Origin: Atrichornis clamosus
Taxonomy: Eukaryota; Chordata; Aves; Passeriformes; Menuridae
NCBI GenBank assembly: GCA_013400975.1
Contig: WBMZ01008948.1
Location: 248,001 to 312,000 of the forward strand
Length of the DNA: 64,000 nucleotides
Direction: 5' to 3'
The translations under genes and the position numbers were made by a program. Shown here in pieces: positions 11,831 through 25,448 of the stretch. The first letter of the stretch is position 1; every line of letters begins with the position of its first letter. The notes beneath the pieces were generated by a model that worked only from the letters and a program-made list of their open reading frames with translations, was not told where the DNA came from and made no database searches.

Positions 11831-13116
11831 ATGAAGTTTAAGTGCAGTCACTCTGATGAGTAACTGTGTTAATCCGCCCCTGAAGCCAACCTGATTTCAC
11901 TGGCAGCACAGGCATTCCAAATGCCACATGAGTTCTGCTACCATTGATGTAACTCTTTTCCCCAGTTAAGACTAAATTAGGAATCCTGAAAAGATTAAGA
12001 CAAAAACAAGTGTGTATCCTACTACTATAAATCACCAGACAGATGGCATAAAGAATGAGATTTAAGTCTTCAACTCGTTTTATTTCAATTCTCAGTTAAA
12101 CCTTTGGAAACACTGTAATTTGTAACTATTAAGGCTTTGCGTGCAGAAGCTACAGAAACACCCTGCTCCAAGATACAATCCCACAGACAGGATTCTTGGC
12201 TTCTTCCTGGATGCCTGGAGGCCTCCGTTTCAATTATAATGGCTGTACTTACAGCTAATGGTTTTCTTGCTATTAGTCAGCTTCCATCTGTCCCACAACC
12301 TGCAGTGGTTATTGGCACAGCCAGCCCCATATAAAATGTCCTTCCTTTGAGAATCTGGAGGTTACAGTGCTTTGAAATTATCTTGGCACTGGATGGAGCA
12401 ACATAGCCCAGTTCTTCACTCCTGAAAAATGCCTTAGAAAGGTTCTGGTAGGTTTTTTTGTTTGATTTTTGGGATTTGCTTTGGTGAGGTTTTTTATGTT
12501 TTTGGAGGGATGAGTGGGGAGAGGCAGTGTTTAATATGGTTTGTGGGGTGGCTTTTTTCCTTTCTTAAAATCAGTCCCCAAACACAAGCTTCAGAACGAT
12601 GGTAACTTTCAGGGAGAGTTTTAACAACTAATCCATTCAGCTTTTAGAAGCTTTACTTCAAACACCTTCTTTATCCCCCATAAGGGTTACTCAAACTCTC
12701 CCTGAGAGAACCCTGCACTGTCAGCTCTACCTGGTTTTCCCTCAATTCACAGTTTGGCATGTTCAATTGCCTCTTGACACTGCCACATCTTATTTTTGTC
12801 CTACAGGTCAGAGCACTCTCCAGCAGCTCACACTGACCTAGACACAACCAAGGAGTCTTCAGAGGTTTTGCTGCTGAATGACAGTTTTTTGGTTGCAAAA
12901 ATAAATTTTGTGTCACTATTCACAGCAGTAAATTTCAGTCCTGGGTTTTGGTAGCATAACTGCCTTAAGTGAAAGCAGATCATGTCATATCCATTTGCCA
13001 CTAATAAGAGAACACTCACAGGTTTGTACCTTGGAGCTGAGTTCTTCCTGCTCAAAACCACTTCACAACCTTTTACACTCCTCTCTAAATAAAAAAGCAA
13101 AACACCAGGGGCACCT
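11831..13116. other. Unique non-coding sequence with a G/T-rich patch
   Basis: No gene or dispersed repeat is recognised. A T/G-rich patch runs from about 12450 to 12560 with several GTTTTTT-like runs. Frames are all under 95 codons and unsupported. Confidence 0.5.
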
Positions 13117-13270
13117 GGATGGATGTCCCATCCCTGGAGGTGTCCCAGGCCAGGCTGGACAGGGCTTGGAACAAGCTGGGATAGTGGAAGGTGTCCCTGC
13201 CCATGGCAGGGGGTGGGACTGGATGGGCTTTAAGGACCCTACAACCCAAACCATTCTGGGATTCTGTGAC
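13117..13270 (+). mobile_element. CR1 LINE 3' fragment, sense, about 155 bp
   Basis: The order is GGATGTCCCATCCCTGGAGG, 'gtcccaggccaggctggacagggcttgg', 'gggatagtggaaggtgtccctgcccatggcaggggg', GGATGGGCTTTAAGG, then CAACCCAAACCATTCTGGGA and TTCTGTGA. This is the canonical end of CR1. Truncation lies just upstream of the 'cccatccctgg' block. Confidence 0.95.
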
Positions 13271-16200
13271 TTCATTAAGCATTATCTTATCAAGCTAACT
13301 CATATGGATATTGGTCCATCTGCTCCTGCACAGCTGCAACAACCTAACTGAGAGGATCCAAGCCCTAGTTCCCACTAAGATGGTGACTTGTATCCTTGTT
13401 TGTCCCCCTGGCACAGCGAGCAGAGGGCAGGACTGAGAAGCTGGAGTCAGCTCTTAGTTTGTGCAATAACTTTGCATTTTTTCTATATATTCCTCAGAGA
13501 AAGTGAAACAGAAGCCCAGTTCCTCCAGCAACTCAGGCTATTCCCACAGTGACCTTCTCAGAATTATTTTCACTGCCAAGACATTTTGTCTCAGCATTTT
13601 CCCTTCTTACAAGAAGCATTTGTTCCTTCCAGAGCTCTGCAGCTCCAGGACATCCAAACCCCAGTATGGCACAACTGGAGATATCATAGCTGATGTCATT
13701 TGTCCTCCTCCTTATCTTCCTTCACCTCCTCCTGCCCTCGAGCTGAAGTAACGTGAAGATTCTCACTGCTCCCCAGCCAGAAGGTCCAGGTGACCCCTGG
13801 AATGTTGCTGAACTTTTCCAAGGTCACTGCAGCACAGCCTGCCTGTGCCTGCACTCCAGCACGTGCAGCCTCCTTCCTTCTGATTTATGGACACGCACTC
13901 AAGGACTCCAGATCTCTGCCCTGCATTTCCAGCCCTAGGAATGAACAGTTCCTCTGCTGCCACTTTTTAGTCTCTTTTTGCTCTGTACTCTGCCCCATTA
14001 GCACAAAATAGGGCCTGCTGTTTACTCTGCAAACTAACCCCTGCATTTGGGTAAGAGCACACTGGCATGAAAAAGGTTTCAATGCAAACAAAGTAGGGGT
14101 GGGAGGGCAAAGGAGCAGGTGTAGAACCAATCTCAGCCATGTAGCAGCACGTTTTAGCCAAATTCAAAGGAGCACTCAGTTGGCTTTGTGCCTCCTGTTC
14201 AAAACAACACAATGTGGGTTTATTTGGCTGTTGTCAAAGAAGTCTATAAACAAATGAATTTATTTTTAGCTGTGCTTGAGCTGCCAGCAAAATTTAAACA
14301 ACACCCAATGAGTGGTACTGGCACAAGCAAATGAAAGGATGATAACATTTGTCTGGCACTCAATGTATTAATTGCTTGAGCAGGCTTTGCCTTCTCAGGG
14401 GTCAGCACTTAAAGCGTGTGAAAAATTTAATGCCTTGAACTCTGTAAACCAACACAAGTTTATATGCAATAGGTGCAGAGCTGGGGAAAGAGCATCCTTT
14501 TGGATGCTCATCCATCAAGAGCTTATTTTTATAGTCCTCTGACATCACAAAAGCAATAACATTCCACTCATGGAAATAGCTACGCTCAAAGATCAAACAT
14601 TGATGATACTCCAGAGGCTTCTTTACATAGATATTGAAATTTAAGATTCCTTTCCTTTTACAATAAATCAACTCTCCCCACCTGAACAGTCACTTTAGTT
14701 TGTGGGGTGATTTTGATGGATCACTGCTACCTGGTACAATGAGTTCCCAAGCAAATCTCTCCTCATGGAAGGCAGCTCTGCTGGATAATGATTCCAGAGC
14801 TTCAGCCTGGTCCCTGCAAATGTGATATTGGATCCCTGCTGACCAGAGGCCAAGGGCAGCAGAGGTGACAGGACAAGCACATCGTGCTTGGAGAGATCTT
14901 TATTGAGGAGCTTGTGCTCCTCAAGTGGCTGCTCAGAGACACCTCCACAGTTCCAGATCAGCCCAGCTCTGCAGTCCAATTCCTTCCTCAGTAAGCACCA
15001 GCCTCTCAGGGCTCAGCAAGGATTAGACAGCCACACACGTAATGGCAGCAAACCCACCTGCAGGAGCAGGGAAGTGGGGAGGTGGCAGAGACAGGATATT
15101 TCTGTGTGCTGCCAGTCTGTCCTGCTCATTATAAGGATATAAAAGTTGGACCACTATAAAGAAGTGCAATTCCTACACAAAACCAGCCATTTTAACTTGA
15201 ACCTCAGTGGTGTAAGAGACGAGAGCAGCAAGGACATGGTGATTCCCATGGCAACATCAGCACAAAATGTACCAGTTCCACTGAAAACACTTGGTCTTTC
15301 CTGGGGCAACTGAAGCCTTTCCTGCTGCATCCTCATAGTTGCAATTATTCGAGCTGTACTGAGAAGAGAGATAAGAGCAGGCCCATTAGTAGTGGCTTGG
15401 CTTTTTTTTTTTTAACCTGAAACAGAGAAGTATATAAGTTTCTTCAAAAGAATTACAATGATGCAAATATAATTAAATTTAACAGCATAATAAGTCCTAC
15501 AATATAGGATTTAGACGATATAAGGACCATGTTATTTTTGCCCAGAAAAGTGCTCACTGAACAGATTGACTCCTATTTAGGACCATCTTGCAGCTTGTGA
15601 ACACCATTTCCTTCTGGTGGGAAAACTGAAGCTATTTCTGTTCCAGCCCTTTGCACCAAACTTCCCAGGGCTGGACCTCCCAGGCATTCTGCTCATTCCA
15701 TATTAGGTTACACTCATTATTTTTCCTCCCCACATTGGCCGTGTGGCACTTTTATCCAGCCTCTGATTCTGGTTTTGATAAGCTCAGGGTGGACTCACAG
15801 CTGATGGAACAACACACCTGGAAACTCAGCACTGAGCGTGTCCAAAGATGTTAATGCAACATAAACTCAGATCATCATAACTCACACTGCTGTCACCAAA
15901 CCAATTATTCCTTGAATTCACTCAAAAAAAAGAGCAATTGCTAAAAGAACAAAACCTTCTCAATTCTACTCCTGTGAACATTGGTAGAGCATTAATGTTT
16001 AGGAGTCCTTCTCTTCAATAAACATCATTAGGAGAGCTGGCCTGCTGCAGGTGCTTTGATATTTTTGATATTCCATTATTGTGTCAACCAGAGCAATTAT
16101 TTGCTTGCAATGTCCCATTCAGCTCAGCCGCAGCACTCTAGCAAGAAACACCCATCTCTCTATTTCTTTACAATACTCCACAAGTTTTCAGAATGCAAGA

Positions 16201-17069
16201 ATCAGCACAGGCCAGGCCCTAAAACACTGTGCTACTTATGTTAACCATTGTTCAAAGACACTCCTAGAAGGACTCTAATCAAGCCTAAAATTTTAAATGA
16301 GAACATGAAATCTTTGGCAGTAACACCAAAGTTAATGCTGAAAGTAAATTCCTATAAAAAGCTTTATTTTAGTACCTCCCTACCAATTCCAACCAGTTCA
16401 ATTCCCACAGCTCTGAACTGCAACACAGGAAGTTTTCCAAAGTTTTTTCTTCTCAATGTGGAGAGACCACAGTAAGTGTAGGTCTTTTTCCAGATGGGAA
16501 GTCTTTGTGCTCACATCAGGGTTTTAGTTTACATCTGCAAGCTCAAAAGCTTTGGACACCAAATAAGTTTCCAGTCATTACTTAATATTTCACTCTACAC
16601 AGCCAGGAAAGAGCTGAGGGATGTTTATGTTACAAACCACAAGAATACAGAATTTGAACGTGACGGATTTTATTTACAAGTGTAATTAAGGTTTGACAAA
16701 GTTTAATTAGATGGCAGATACTAATTTTGACAGAAATTATTTTTTCCACTGCCAGGACTAGTTTATATTATCTTTAATAGCTCAGCCAGTTTGGTTTTCT
16801 CTGGCCACAGACCAGCTCTGACTGCTCCTGTCCTGTCACACAGCACTTCAGATTTAAGTCATGTTTGGGATAGAGAACAAATCTCATCCATTCACCCCTT
16901 TTCACTCATTTCAACACGACACACGTATCAGAAACAAAAAGAGCAAGAATGTCACCATTAAAACACCCAACAATTAACTAACACAGTTAAACCCACAGAT
17001 TTTTAAATTGGAGACAGATCCTACCTCTTGTACCACTTACAAGGGATTGTTTACTTTCTGGGATATTAT

Positions 17070-17087
17070 ACATGGAAATTTCCATGT
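17070..17087. other. Perfect 18-bp palindrome
   Basis: ACATGGAAATTTCCATGT is its own reverse complement. The core GGAAATTTCC resembles NF-kB-type half-sites arranged head to head. Binding is not shown by sequence alone. Confidence 0.8.
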
Positions 17088-17823
17088 GGAAGCACTGAAC
17101 CTGTTCATCACCTTTCCTGGTAATTAGGCAGCTACTGGATGTAATTAGTCCCTGTTTCAGGTTCTAAGAGACTAAAGATTCTCTGCAAATTGAATGAACT
17201 GCAAAATATTAGACCTCATTACAGATAAATTCCATTTCTCAGACCATACCCAGTTTCACATAACTCAGACTAAGACAGAGGAGACTTCACTAAGAATTTT
17301 ATGAAGTAATATGGTATAAAAATGTTCACAGAGTAGGAAGATTTGTCTTCACTTTTTCACTCACAGCCAAACATTCTAAACCAGGTTGGTTTTATTATTT
17401 CACTGAATGTGATTCTAAGCCAGGAAAATTACACCAAAATCAACTATTAATTGCTGGAGAAGATTATAGGAATGCTGAAGCACTGTAGCATTTTTATCCT
17501 GGTTTCTCAAATGATGACAAAAACTTGAAAAGCCAAGAAAAACAACACAGAGCTTTCACCTGAGCAAACACCAAGGGAAGGTCTCATTACAGAAAAATCT
17601 GCCCCATTCTCCAGGTCAGGTTTTCCAGAAGGTACCCACAGTTCAGTCTCTGGGATAAGAAATCAGCAAGGATTTACTAGAACTGGGATTTTTAAATGGA
17701 CTGATGGAGCCTTGGGAAAGTGGTCACCAAGCCTGGGTTATATTTATTGACTCCACTTAGAAATAAGAACATTTAAAGAGAAGCTTAAGAGGAGACACTG
17801 TTGGATTTTCAAGTATGTCCCAA

Positions 17824-17831
17824 TGACGTCA
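17824..17831. promoter_or_regulatory. Perfect CRE palindrome TGACGTCA, isolated
   Basis: The 8-bp consensus for CREB/ATF dimers is present. There is no CpG-rich sequence or exon signal around it, so it is the least convincing of the three copies in this window. Confidence 0.3.
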
Positions 17832-19396
17832 TTATAGATATTCCATTCCTTAATACCCCCTTTGCAAAGTGCTTCAGTGCTTCAAAAGCCATTCCAAGCC
17901 ATTCCAACTCCCGTTCAGTTCCAAGAATCCACATCATGGCTTTCCTCACCTTCTTCCACTCTTGTTCCAAGTATTTACAGCAAATGGGAAGGATGTGGTG
18001 GGTTCCTGCAGACAACGGAAAAGCAGGATGCTGGCTTTTTGTCACTTCCACAGAATGGCGATGGAACACTTTGAGAGCTTGTTTTCCACGCTCTTTATGG
18101 AAGATGTCTTGTCACACACACACACCTACAATATTATTAAGTTTGATGATTTCATTCCTGACATTTAAACTTAAAAATCAAGCTTGTAAAAGACTTGAAA
18201 AGCTTTTGTTTGTGCCTCGTAAGTTAATTCAGAGTTGCAGGTGATGGCTAAGGAAGAGATGAATGCATGGCACTGCTTTCAGATCCTATGAGTAAGATTA
18301 TTCATAGGCAAATAACTCCATGAAGTTCCCCATTCCAGACCATTAGAAACAAGGCATAATTGCCTTAGTCAAGGTTAGAACACATCGTTACAGTGATGTT
18401 TGTTGATCATTTCTGCTTCCAATTAAATGTGTAGAAATGAACCCCCCCCAGCAATGGCTTCCTAAATTCTAACATATAATAGTGCTTAATTGCCTTTCCC
18501 CTGAAGAGAAAGCAGCAAGACAACTGCATTCATCACTACTTGTCAGGTAGTCAATAATCCTATAGAACTCATTCTAAAGAAAAAGACAAGATATTCTATT
18601 AAGTGTTGATCTTGAATTTACAGTATTTAAAGGTTCATTTTTTGCATCTATGCAAGCAGTAATCTGACAAATGAGTACCCAGACAGTGATTTTCAACCCT
18701 CTCACACAGTCTCTTGCATTTATCTTCTATCTGCTGTTCAGCTGCCACATGAAAACCACTCCAGAGGGCTCAGAGGGAAAGAAAAGCACAAAAGGAACGT
18801 TCTAGAGGCAGCAGGGCCTGCAGATTTCCCTGTGGCTGCAAGTCCAAAGCCCTGACAGGACTGCAGGGGGTTGTGGAAGGGGTTAACTCACATTTCTGCC
18901 TTTCTGATCTCCAAATTCTAAATAAAAAGTCACAATTTCTGTTATTCTGAAAACAACCGACTGAGCTTGAATATATTTTCTCTGTGAAAATTAGTGTGAG
19001 GTGAATGTTGTCAGGATAGAGCCAGGACAAGCTGGATCCCAACTCAGGATCCCCTCAGGTTGCACAGGCAACACAGGAAGATTCAGTGACACTTTTTCAG
19101 CTGAGACACTTCCAAAAGATACCCAAAGCAGGACATTTTGTTCCAGATGTTCCCAGAGACAGCTCAGTCAGTTGTGCTTTTCTACAGCCACATCTGCAAA
19201 AGTGAAAAGCTTGAAGAAGATACTTCAGTGCTTGGATATTGAGACATATTGAAAATAGTGGGGATAACTCAAATTGTGGCATTAGGTGAAAGACAGCATT
19301 AGTAAAGACCCTTCCATAAAAATCTGTCCCTTAATAAGGGAAAGACTTTCAAAATCTAATGTATAGGAGTTACGTAAGTTATACTGCAGCACCACC

Positions 19397-19505
19397 TCAC
19401 AGAATCACAGAATTAACCGGGTTGGAAAAGACCTTTGAGATCACCAAGTCCAACGTATGACCTAACACCACTCATCAACTAAACCATGGCATTGAGTCCA
19501 TTCCC
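19397..19505 (-). mobile_element. Old CR1 LINE tail, antisense
   Basis: TCACAGAATCACAGAATTAA, then GGGTTGGAAAAGACCTTTGA, GATCACCAAGTCCAACG and 'aaccatggcattgagtcc' follow the second CR1 tail type ('ggttggaaaagacct...atcatcgagtccaacc'), not the 'ggaagggacct' type. It is diverged and about 110 bp long. Confidence 0.88.
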
Positions 19506-21420
19506 CAAAGCAAAGAGTTTACTCTCAGGTGGTACCTTATAACCTACAGAGCAGATGAATTGTGTGTATAAAGTCAAAGGACAGCAGAAATCTGCATTAT
19601 CCTACAAATTACAGAAATTACAGGCTCAAACATGAAAGCAAATATCACCTTTTAAACTCATTTCTGCTCCTTTTCTCACCCTGTGTTCTTTTTTCCACTC
19701 CCAGGAATCCACAATTTTCTGTGCAATTTGGAAACACATTTGGAACCCAGCCAGCTGAATCTCATTCTTTAAATGCTGGTTTGTGCCTCATCTTTGGCTG
19801 TCACCAAACCATCGTGGCCATTGCATCCTATGGGTTTTTGCTCCCACACCTGTTCACGTGGCAGCAGACCAGGGCTGGAAACCAGAGAGAAATTACCCAA
19901 ACTCTTCACTAGAAACCTGACCCAAAAGGCTGGAGAAGTGCTGCAAAAAATTCCTGCTCAACATATGCCCCAAGGCAAGTGCCTACTGGAAAACATGGCA
20001 ATGTCACAGCCAGAAACTCTCATGTTTTCTGTCTATCCTGTGAATAACTCTGTTGAGAAAACACTGAACACAAAAAAATCCCTGTGCTGCACACTATCAG
20101 GGTGTTGTGTGCTTCAGATGTGCTCTGAGAGACACCACATCCTGCTCATCCCTGCCCAAAATGTGTTTTTAAATTGGGTTGACAGTGGTGTTTTTATGGC
20201 AACAATTGGCTCAGGAATATAATATGGCAATAAAATGATTTTAGATTTTAATTAAGTATTCTACAGGGCAAAACAGATCCAGCTGAAATAAAAGTTAAGG
20301 GATTTCTGTGTCACAGGACTCCCACTTCTGCCAGATAAAGATGATGAAAGCCTGCTCCTTCAGGAGGAAAGGAAACCTATTCTTCTGGGCACTTAGAGCT
20401 AAAATCACCACCTGAAAAAGAAGCCAGCATATATTTGAATATATTACCTGTAACTTCCTCAAGGAAGCTCGTTTTAGAGAGGACAGCTCAGATCATCCAC
20501 TTACCTGGGGCAGTTTCAGACAATGATTGCAATATTCCGTGTTGTACCTGCCCTGACAGAAGTCAGTGCTCCCACTGATCCATCATTCTCACACGAGCCA
20601 AAAGCACCAAGACCCAGCATTCAAACACACATTTCCAAGTTCAGGCAAGGGCAGAGCCCGGCTTTGCCCCAAGGCCAGCTCCAGGATGTAGAAGAACCCC
20701 TGTAAAATGCCAGCAGAGCCACTCTGGGAGGGCTGGCACTGAGGCGGCACCTCCAGCCCTCGTGCAGCACTGCTGGGAACATTCCTGGCCTTGGTGGGTT
20801 GCTCTCGACTCCATGGGACAAGAAGTTCCACACCCTAAGCAAGTGCCAGAGGCATCAAACCACCAGATAAAGACTGGCAAGCAGCTGAAGCAGTAAAAGA
20901 ATGAGAAGGTAAATCCTCGTTTATTCTACCAGCTCTAATTCTTTAAATATGCTAATTTTAAAAGAATTTTAAATGAAGGGGAGGTAGAAATAAAGGATAA
21001 AAGTGATCATGATATGAAGTATATGAATATAGAGAAATACCATGTATCACCCACCACCCCACACTTATGATAAGTTAAGGAAAATATTAATATCTCATTT
21101 TCCAGAAGTTCATGACATTTTACTCAGCCTCTCAGTCCACAAAACCCCCAGGCTACCTGGGCAGAATTGGTCAAATCAGACTGAAATTTAGAAGCCAAGA
21201 CAATTAATAAGCCTGAATATCTACACCATGGTGATACCAGCAGGAAGGAATAACAACTTTCAAGAGCCTGAATATACATTTATTAAGGTTATGTTTATAC
21301 CTGTACAACACAGGGTATTAAGGACAGCCAACAGGAAAGTTGCCAGTGAAATTATCATTAGTAAAACCATGAATTATGGAAAGAGGAATGAAGAATGATA
21401 TTTAATTCCAGAGAAGTGCT
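19506..21420. other. Unique non-coding sequence
   Basis: No gene or dispersed repeat is recognised. Frames of 116 and 149 codons (19562-19912 and 19773-20222, plus) overlap one another and lack domains. One 48-bp splice-flanked segment at 20505-20552 (minus) is listed separately. Confidence 0.5.
20505..20552 (-). other. Weak candidate 48-bp exon, cysteine-containing
   Basis: The minus-strand donor is CCCCAG|GTAAGTGG, a strong match. The proposed acceptor CTGACTTCTGTCAG has only a modest pyrimidine run. The phase-0 reading is GRYNTEYCNHCLKLPQ, with no stop; extending upstream soon meets a TGA. No protein family is recognised. The acceptor is the weak point. Confidence 0.15.
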
Positions 21421-21600
21421 CAGGCTGGAAAAGCCCTCTCAGACCATGGAGTCCACTCGTTCGCCAGCACTGCCAAGGCCACCACTGCCCCACGTCCCCA
21501 AGTGCCACATCCACGTGGCTATGAAATCCCCCAGGGATGGGGACTCCAGCACTGCCCTGGGCAGCTGTGCCAGGGCTGGACAATCCCACCTTTCCTGAAG
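21421..21600 (-). mobile_element. Old CR1 LINE fragment, antisense, about 180 bp
   Basis: CAGGCTGGAAAAGCCCTCTC, 'accatggagtccactcgttc', 'ccccaagtgccacatccac', 'cagggatggggactccagcactgccctgggcagctgtgccagggctggacaatcc' and 'tttcctgaag' follow the second CR1 type (ggttggaaaagacct...gtccctaagtgccacatctac...cctccagggatggtgactccaccact). Strong divergence and loss of the tail octamers suggest an old copy. Confidence 0.85.
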
Positions 21601-23337
21601 AATGAACCACCACGGCTGATAATGATAAGTAATACATGCAGAGATTCTGGGCTGATGGGTCTCATTAGCAGAAACTCAATTTTAAAGACTTGTCCTGATG
21701 AAAGAGCCAATCCAGGTTGTCAAAACCCTGACTAGTGTGAGTTCTAAATGATCTCTACTGAAATTAAAATGAAAATTATTGTCTGCACCAGCCAGGGGCT
21801 GGCACGACTGGGGTGAAGAACAGACCCAAGGCAGACACATCCTGAACGCAAACACAGAGTTACGGTAAGACTCTGCCCCTGGAGAGGCACAAACACTCCA
21901 TAACATCAGGCTGAAGCACTCAGGGCTCACAGGGTGCCTGAAAGAGCTCGAAATCTCCATGTGATGATGAATTTTGCCATGTTTAAAACAAGCCCAGAGG
22001 GAGCAGAGCCGCTGCTTAGACTGACCATCCACTGGGTCAGTCCATCCCCTGTATCCTACCTGCACAGCTCTGCTTCATGGCCAGCAAAGGACATTCCCTG
22101 GCAGAAGGATGATTTAATAAAAGTTCTTAGAAGTATTTCAGAGAATCCAAAAGAAATTTTAACAGTGAGGTTTGCAATCAGTCACAAGTTATCCTCGAAT
22201 TTCTTGTTTTCTAAAGCAATTCCCATCATTGTCTATCACTTCCAAAACAGAAATCAAGAGGAAACTGTTCCACCTTTTGTCCTCAGTAACTCCTTAAAAT
22301 AATTCTTTTTATTTGCAGCCTCCCAGGAGCACTTTGAGAGCATCACCTGAGATATGCAAATAAAATCTTCTACATTTTGTGATAATATCCAACAGACTGT
22401 ATTGGTCCCTGCATTTCCACAAGGAAAATCATCCCTTGGGACATCTCAATTGTGTCAAAAATACTGTGTACATACAAATTTATTGGATTTTTTTCACACA
22501 GTATTTATTTAAGATCATTCTTCATAACCTGGAGCTGTACAATACAGGTAAGACTCAAACTATTCTATATTCAGAAGGCAGTTGCTCTAAGAAAATGAAC
22601 TTGTAGAAAGTTAGGTGTGTAAAGGAGATGACCCAATCTAGAACAAGTTTTCATGTAGCAAATCTTCAGGCAACTTGAACTGCAAGATAAATTTTTCTTC
22701 AGTGCAGCCTTCCTGAAGAATTCCCAGTGCAAAAAGTAGATTAAAAAGTGGAAAAAAAAGAGTATTTCCAACACATTGTGTATTTTTAATGCATATCCAA
22801 ACCTGTATCTTCTAACAGTCAAGCTGGGATATATAAACTTACATGTCTGTGGCAAGAGAGCTTTTGTATCCTTTGCTCTAATGGTTCCATACGTCACTCA
22901 CACAGCAAAAATTCCCAGGAATGGGACATTCTACAGCCTCTGACATTTGGAAAGAGCCTACACTGCAACTGGAGCAGTAATTGTTGTGGCCATTGGGGTG
23001 CCAGAGGCAGAGTTTATTGTGTTTTTTGGGAACATTCATATCAAAGCCAATCTTTCGTTATCTACTGATGTCAGATAATTCTAATATCAGAAAAACTGAA
23101 CCAGGTGGTTTAGGCAGCAGTTGGTGCAAGAGTGAACACCTGAAATACAGGTAACATTCCCTGCCTGGGCCATGTGTAACTCATGGAAGAGATGCAACAG
23201 AAGCAGATCAGACCAAGAAATAAAAGCACTTTGAACAGGCTGCACGCCTGTGAAAACACAAGCAAAATCAGGACTTGGGTTAGGAATATTCTGTGACTTT
23301 TTAGAGAATTTAGTTCAGGACTAGAGTAAAAGGTAGG

Positions 23338-23370
23338 TTATATAAATATATAGATATAAAAATATATACA
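23338..23370. repeat. AT-rich low-complexity stretch
   Basis: TTATATAAATATATAGATAT followed by further AT alternation. Simple sequence; no replication or matrix role can be claimed from this alone. Confidence 0.7.
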
Positions 23371-24751
23371 CTCCAAAATCAGGGGTGATCATTTGGTGTT
23401 TTATTGAATAGGTTAAAAACACACTGTGCTCTACTGAAATCAGGCTCTAAGAAGGGAGTAGCCCTGATCCAGGGCTTAAACACCCAGGAGTTGTCTAAAC
23501 GGAGTTCTTCTGCTTCGGCCTAAATTTAACAGTCCTCCTGCCTCTTCCAGAGTATAAAGAAAGGATCTTCTGTTTGCAGCAGCTCCCCTTGGAAAACTAT
23601 GAGCCCCTCTCCTCAGTGTCAGATCAATCCTCAATTCCTTTAACCTTTTCTAGTGGCTCATTTCCCCCATATCTCAGTCTGTGTTCCTCTGCAGCTTAAA
23701 AAAATTGCAAGACTCATCACTTTGCGTAGAGTAAGGATTGGAAAGAAAAAATGTGAGGAAAAAACCCCCCCACTCCTCTGTATACAGGTTTGTGGGCAGA
23801 AAAAGCAGCATCTCTCCAAAGATTACACCAATTTCTGAGTCTTGTTTCTAAAACCCAAAAAGGGGGATTAAAGGCAATGAAACCCTGGGCAGGACCAGCC
23901 CCTTATCAGCTGTTTCTAACAGTGAATTTATAACACTTAGGGGTGAATACATCTAACTGGAAGGTGGAACTGCTTGAGCTGCTAAATCCTAGAACAGCCC
24001 ATTCCTGAAATCAAAACCACCAAAACAAAACTCAAACACGGCAGAGGAAGCCAAACAAGGGATCTTGAACAGACAAAACCTCTCCCAGCAAAGGGAGCCC
24101 CAGCCCTTTATGTTTGTAGCTGCTGCCCAAAGCACTGAGACACTGAACAACAGCTGGTGCTGTGACCTCCAGCTGACACAAGGGGCAAACCCTGTGATTC
24201 CTGTGGTGGGTTTCCCCATTAGGGAATTTAAGGAATTAATGGAACCCACAAGGCTGACCAGAACATTACACGTGAGCCACTCCCCGGAGCAGCCAGCCCG
24301 GGTCCTGGCCAGGAGGAGGGATTAGAGATTCCCCTGCTGAAAGAGAAGTCACAAACACGGAGAAGCGTCCCCATCGTGCAGCTTTACCTCCTGCTTTGTG
24401 CTCCTGCCGTGACATCTCCCCAGAAGCACATCAGCCCTTGGCTCTCCTGCCCAGAGCCCAGTCCAAGCTGCCAGGACACCGTGGCTTTGGCAGCTGTGGG
24501 ATCCATGGATGACAGATGTCACCACGGGGCGCCTGCACCTCGTGATAAATTCTGCTTATCAATCATGCAGAGCTGGCCAAAAACGCTGCAAGTCCAGGTG
24601 CTGAGCCAAGCAACCACTTCCCTCCCCAGCCACGTGTCCTCACCTTGGGGCCTCCCCTGCAGCAGGAACAGCTTTGGGAGCCCTGGACACAAGCTCAGCC
24701 CGTGCCTCACTGATTTAATCCGACATGTTCAGGTGTCTTCCCTCACTGCAG

Positions 24752-24828
24752 GCACAGCATCTGTGCCACAGCAGGGTGCTGATGGAGAGAGGCACCACCA
24801 TAACCAGTCCCAGTGCTGCTGCATACTG
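24752..24828 (+). other. Weak candidate 77-bp exon
   Basis: The acceptor GTGTCTTCCCTCACTGCAG has a good pyrimidine run. The donor is ACTG|GTGAGTGC, near consensus at the intron side. One frame is open throughout. The exon side of the donor (CTG) is weak, and no protein or RNA family is recognised. Confidence 0.15.
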
Positions 24829-25448
24829 GTGAGTGCAGGAGCCAGCCCTTTTAGCTGGTGTTTAACAGCAGGAACCAGATGGCAGATTCTCTGTGCTGGT
24901 GGCTGGGGTGGAAATGCCTGTTCAGGTGAGCAAAGGCTGCTGCCATCAGCCCAGAGCACAGCGAAGTAAGAAGCCAGAAAAAGAAATACCTCAGGATATT
25001 TAAGAGTGATGCCAGGTACCACTGCTCCAGACCACATTTCCTTCTGGAGTCAGAGCCAGAGCAGGCCAGTGCTGCTGCTAAATACAGGGATGTCAAATGC
25101 AATCAAAATCACCCAGAAGCACAGATGATTTTCTGTTGAGTATTTGTATAAATACTTGCCACACTTCACAAGTCAGAAAAGGTTCTTAGCAAAGGCCAGG
25201 ACAGCTCCACTCACACATATCCCGTTTTATTGTGGTAGGGACAGAATGGAGGTGAAGTTGAACTGAATTTGATACAAATTGCTTCCCCTACAAAAAAAAA
25301 AAAAACAACCAGGTTCTAAACATCAGAAACTGCCTCCCCCCACACTCACATGGCTTACTGAGACCTTTCTTAGGTCTGTGGGATGGAAAGGGGTACACAA
25401 CAGCTCAAGAAATTTATGTGGCAGCACTGCCAGGACCTCATCCCTTCA

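Larger units (their letters stand above)
13271..19396. other. Unique, AT-rich non-coding sequence, 6.1 kb
   Basis: No CR1 and no recognisable gene. A 147-codon frame at 17801-18244 (+) has no domain and overlaps other open frames. A perfect 18-bp palindrome is at 17070-17087, a perfect CRE palindrome at 17824-17831 and a short CA run near 18111-18126. A T-run lies near 15402-15413. Confidence 0.5.
21601..25448. other. Unique non-coding sequence with an AT stretch
   Basis: No gene is recognised. AT-only-like sequence lies at 23338-23370. From 24.37 to 25.0 kb the sequence is GC-richer with a 197-codon plus-strand frame (24376-24969) and minus-strand frames over the same bases, which argues for chance opening. 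An A14 run is at 25292-25305. A splice-flanked 77-bp segment at 24752-24828 is listed separately. Confidence 0.5.

Noticed and set aside
24376..24969. 197-codon plus-strand frame
   Set aside because: No domain or splice support; overlapping minus-strand frames at 24519-25102.
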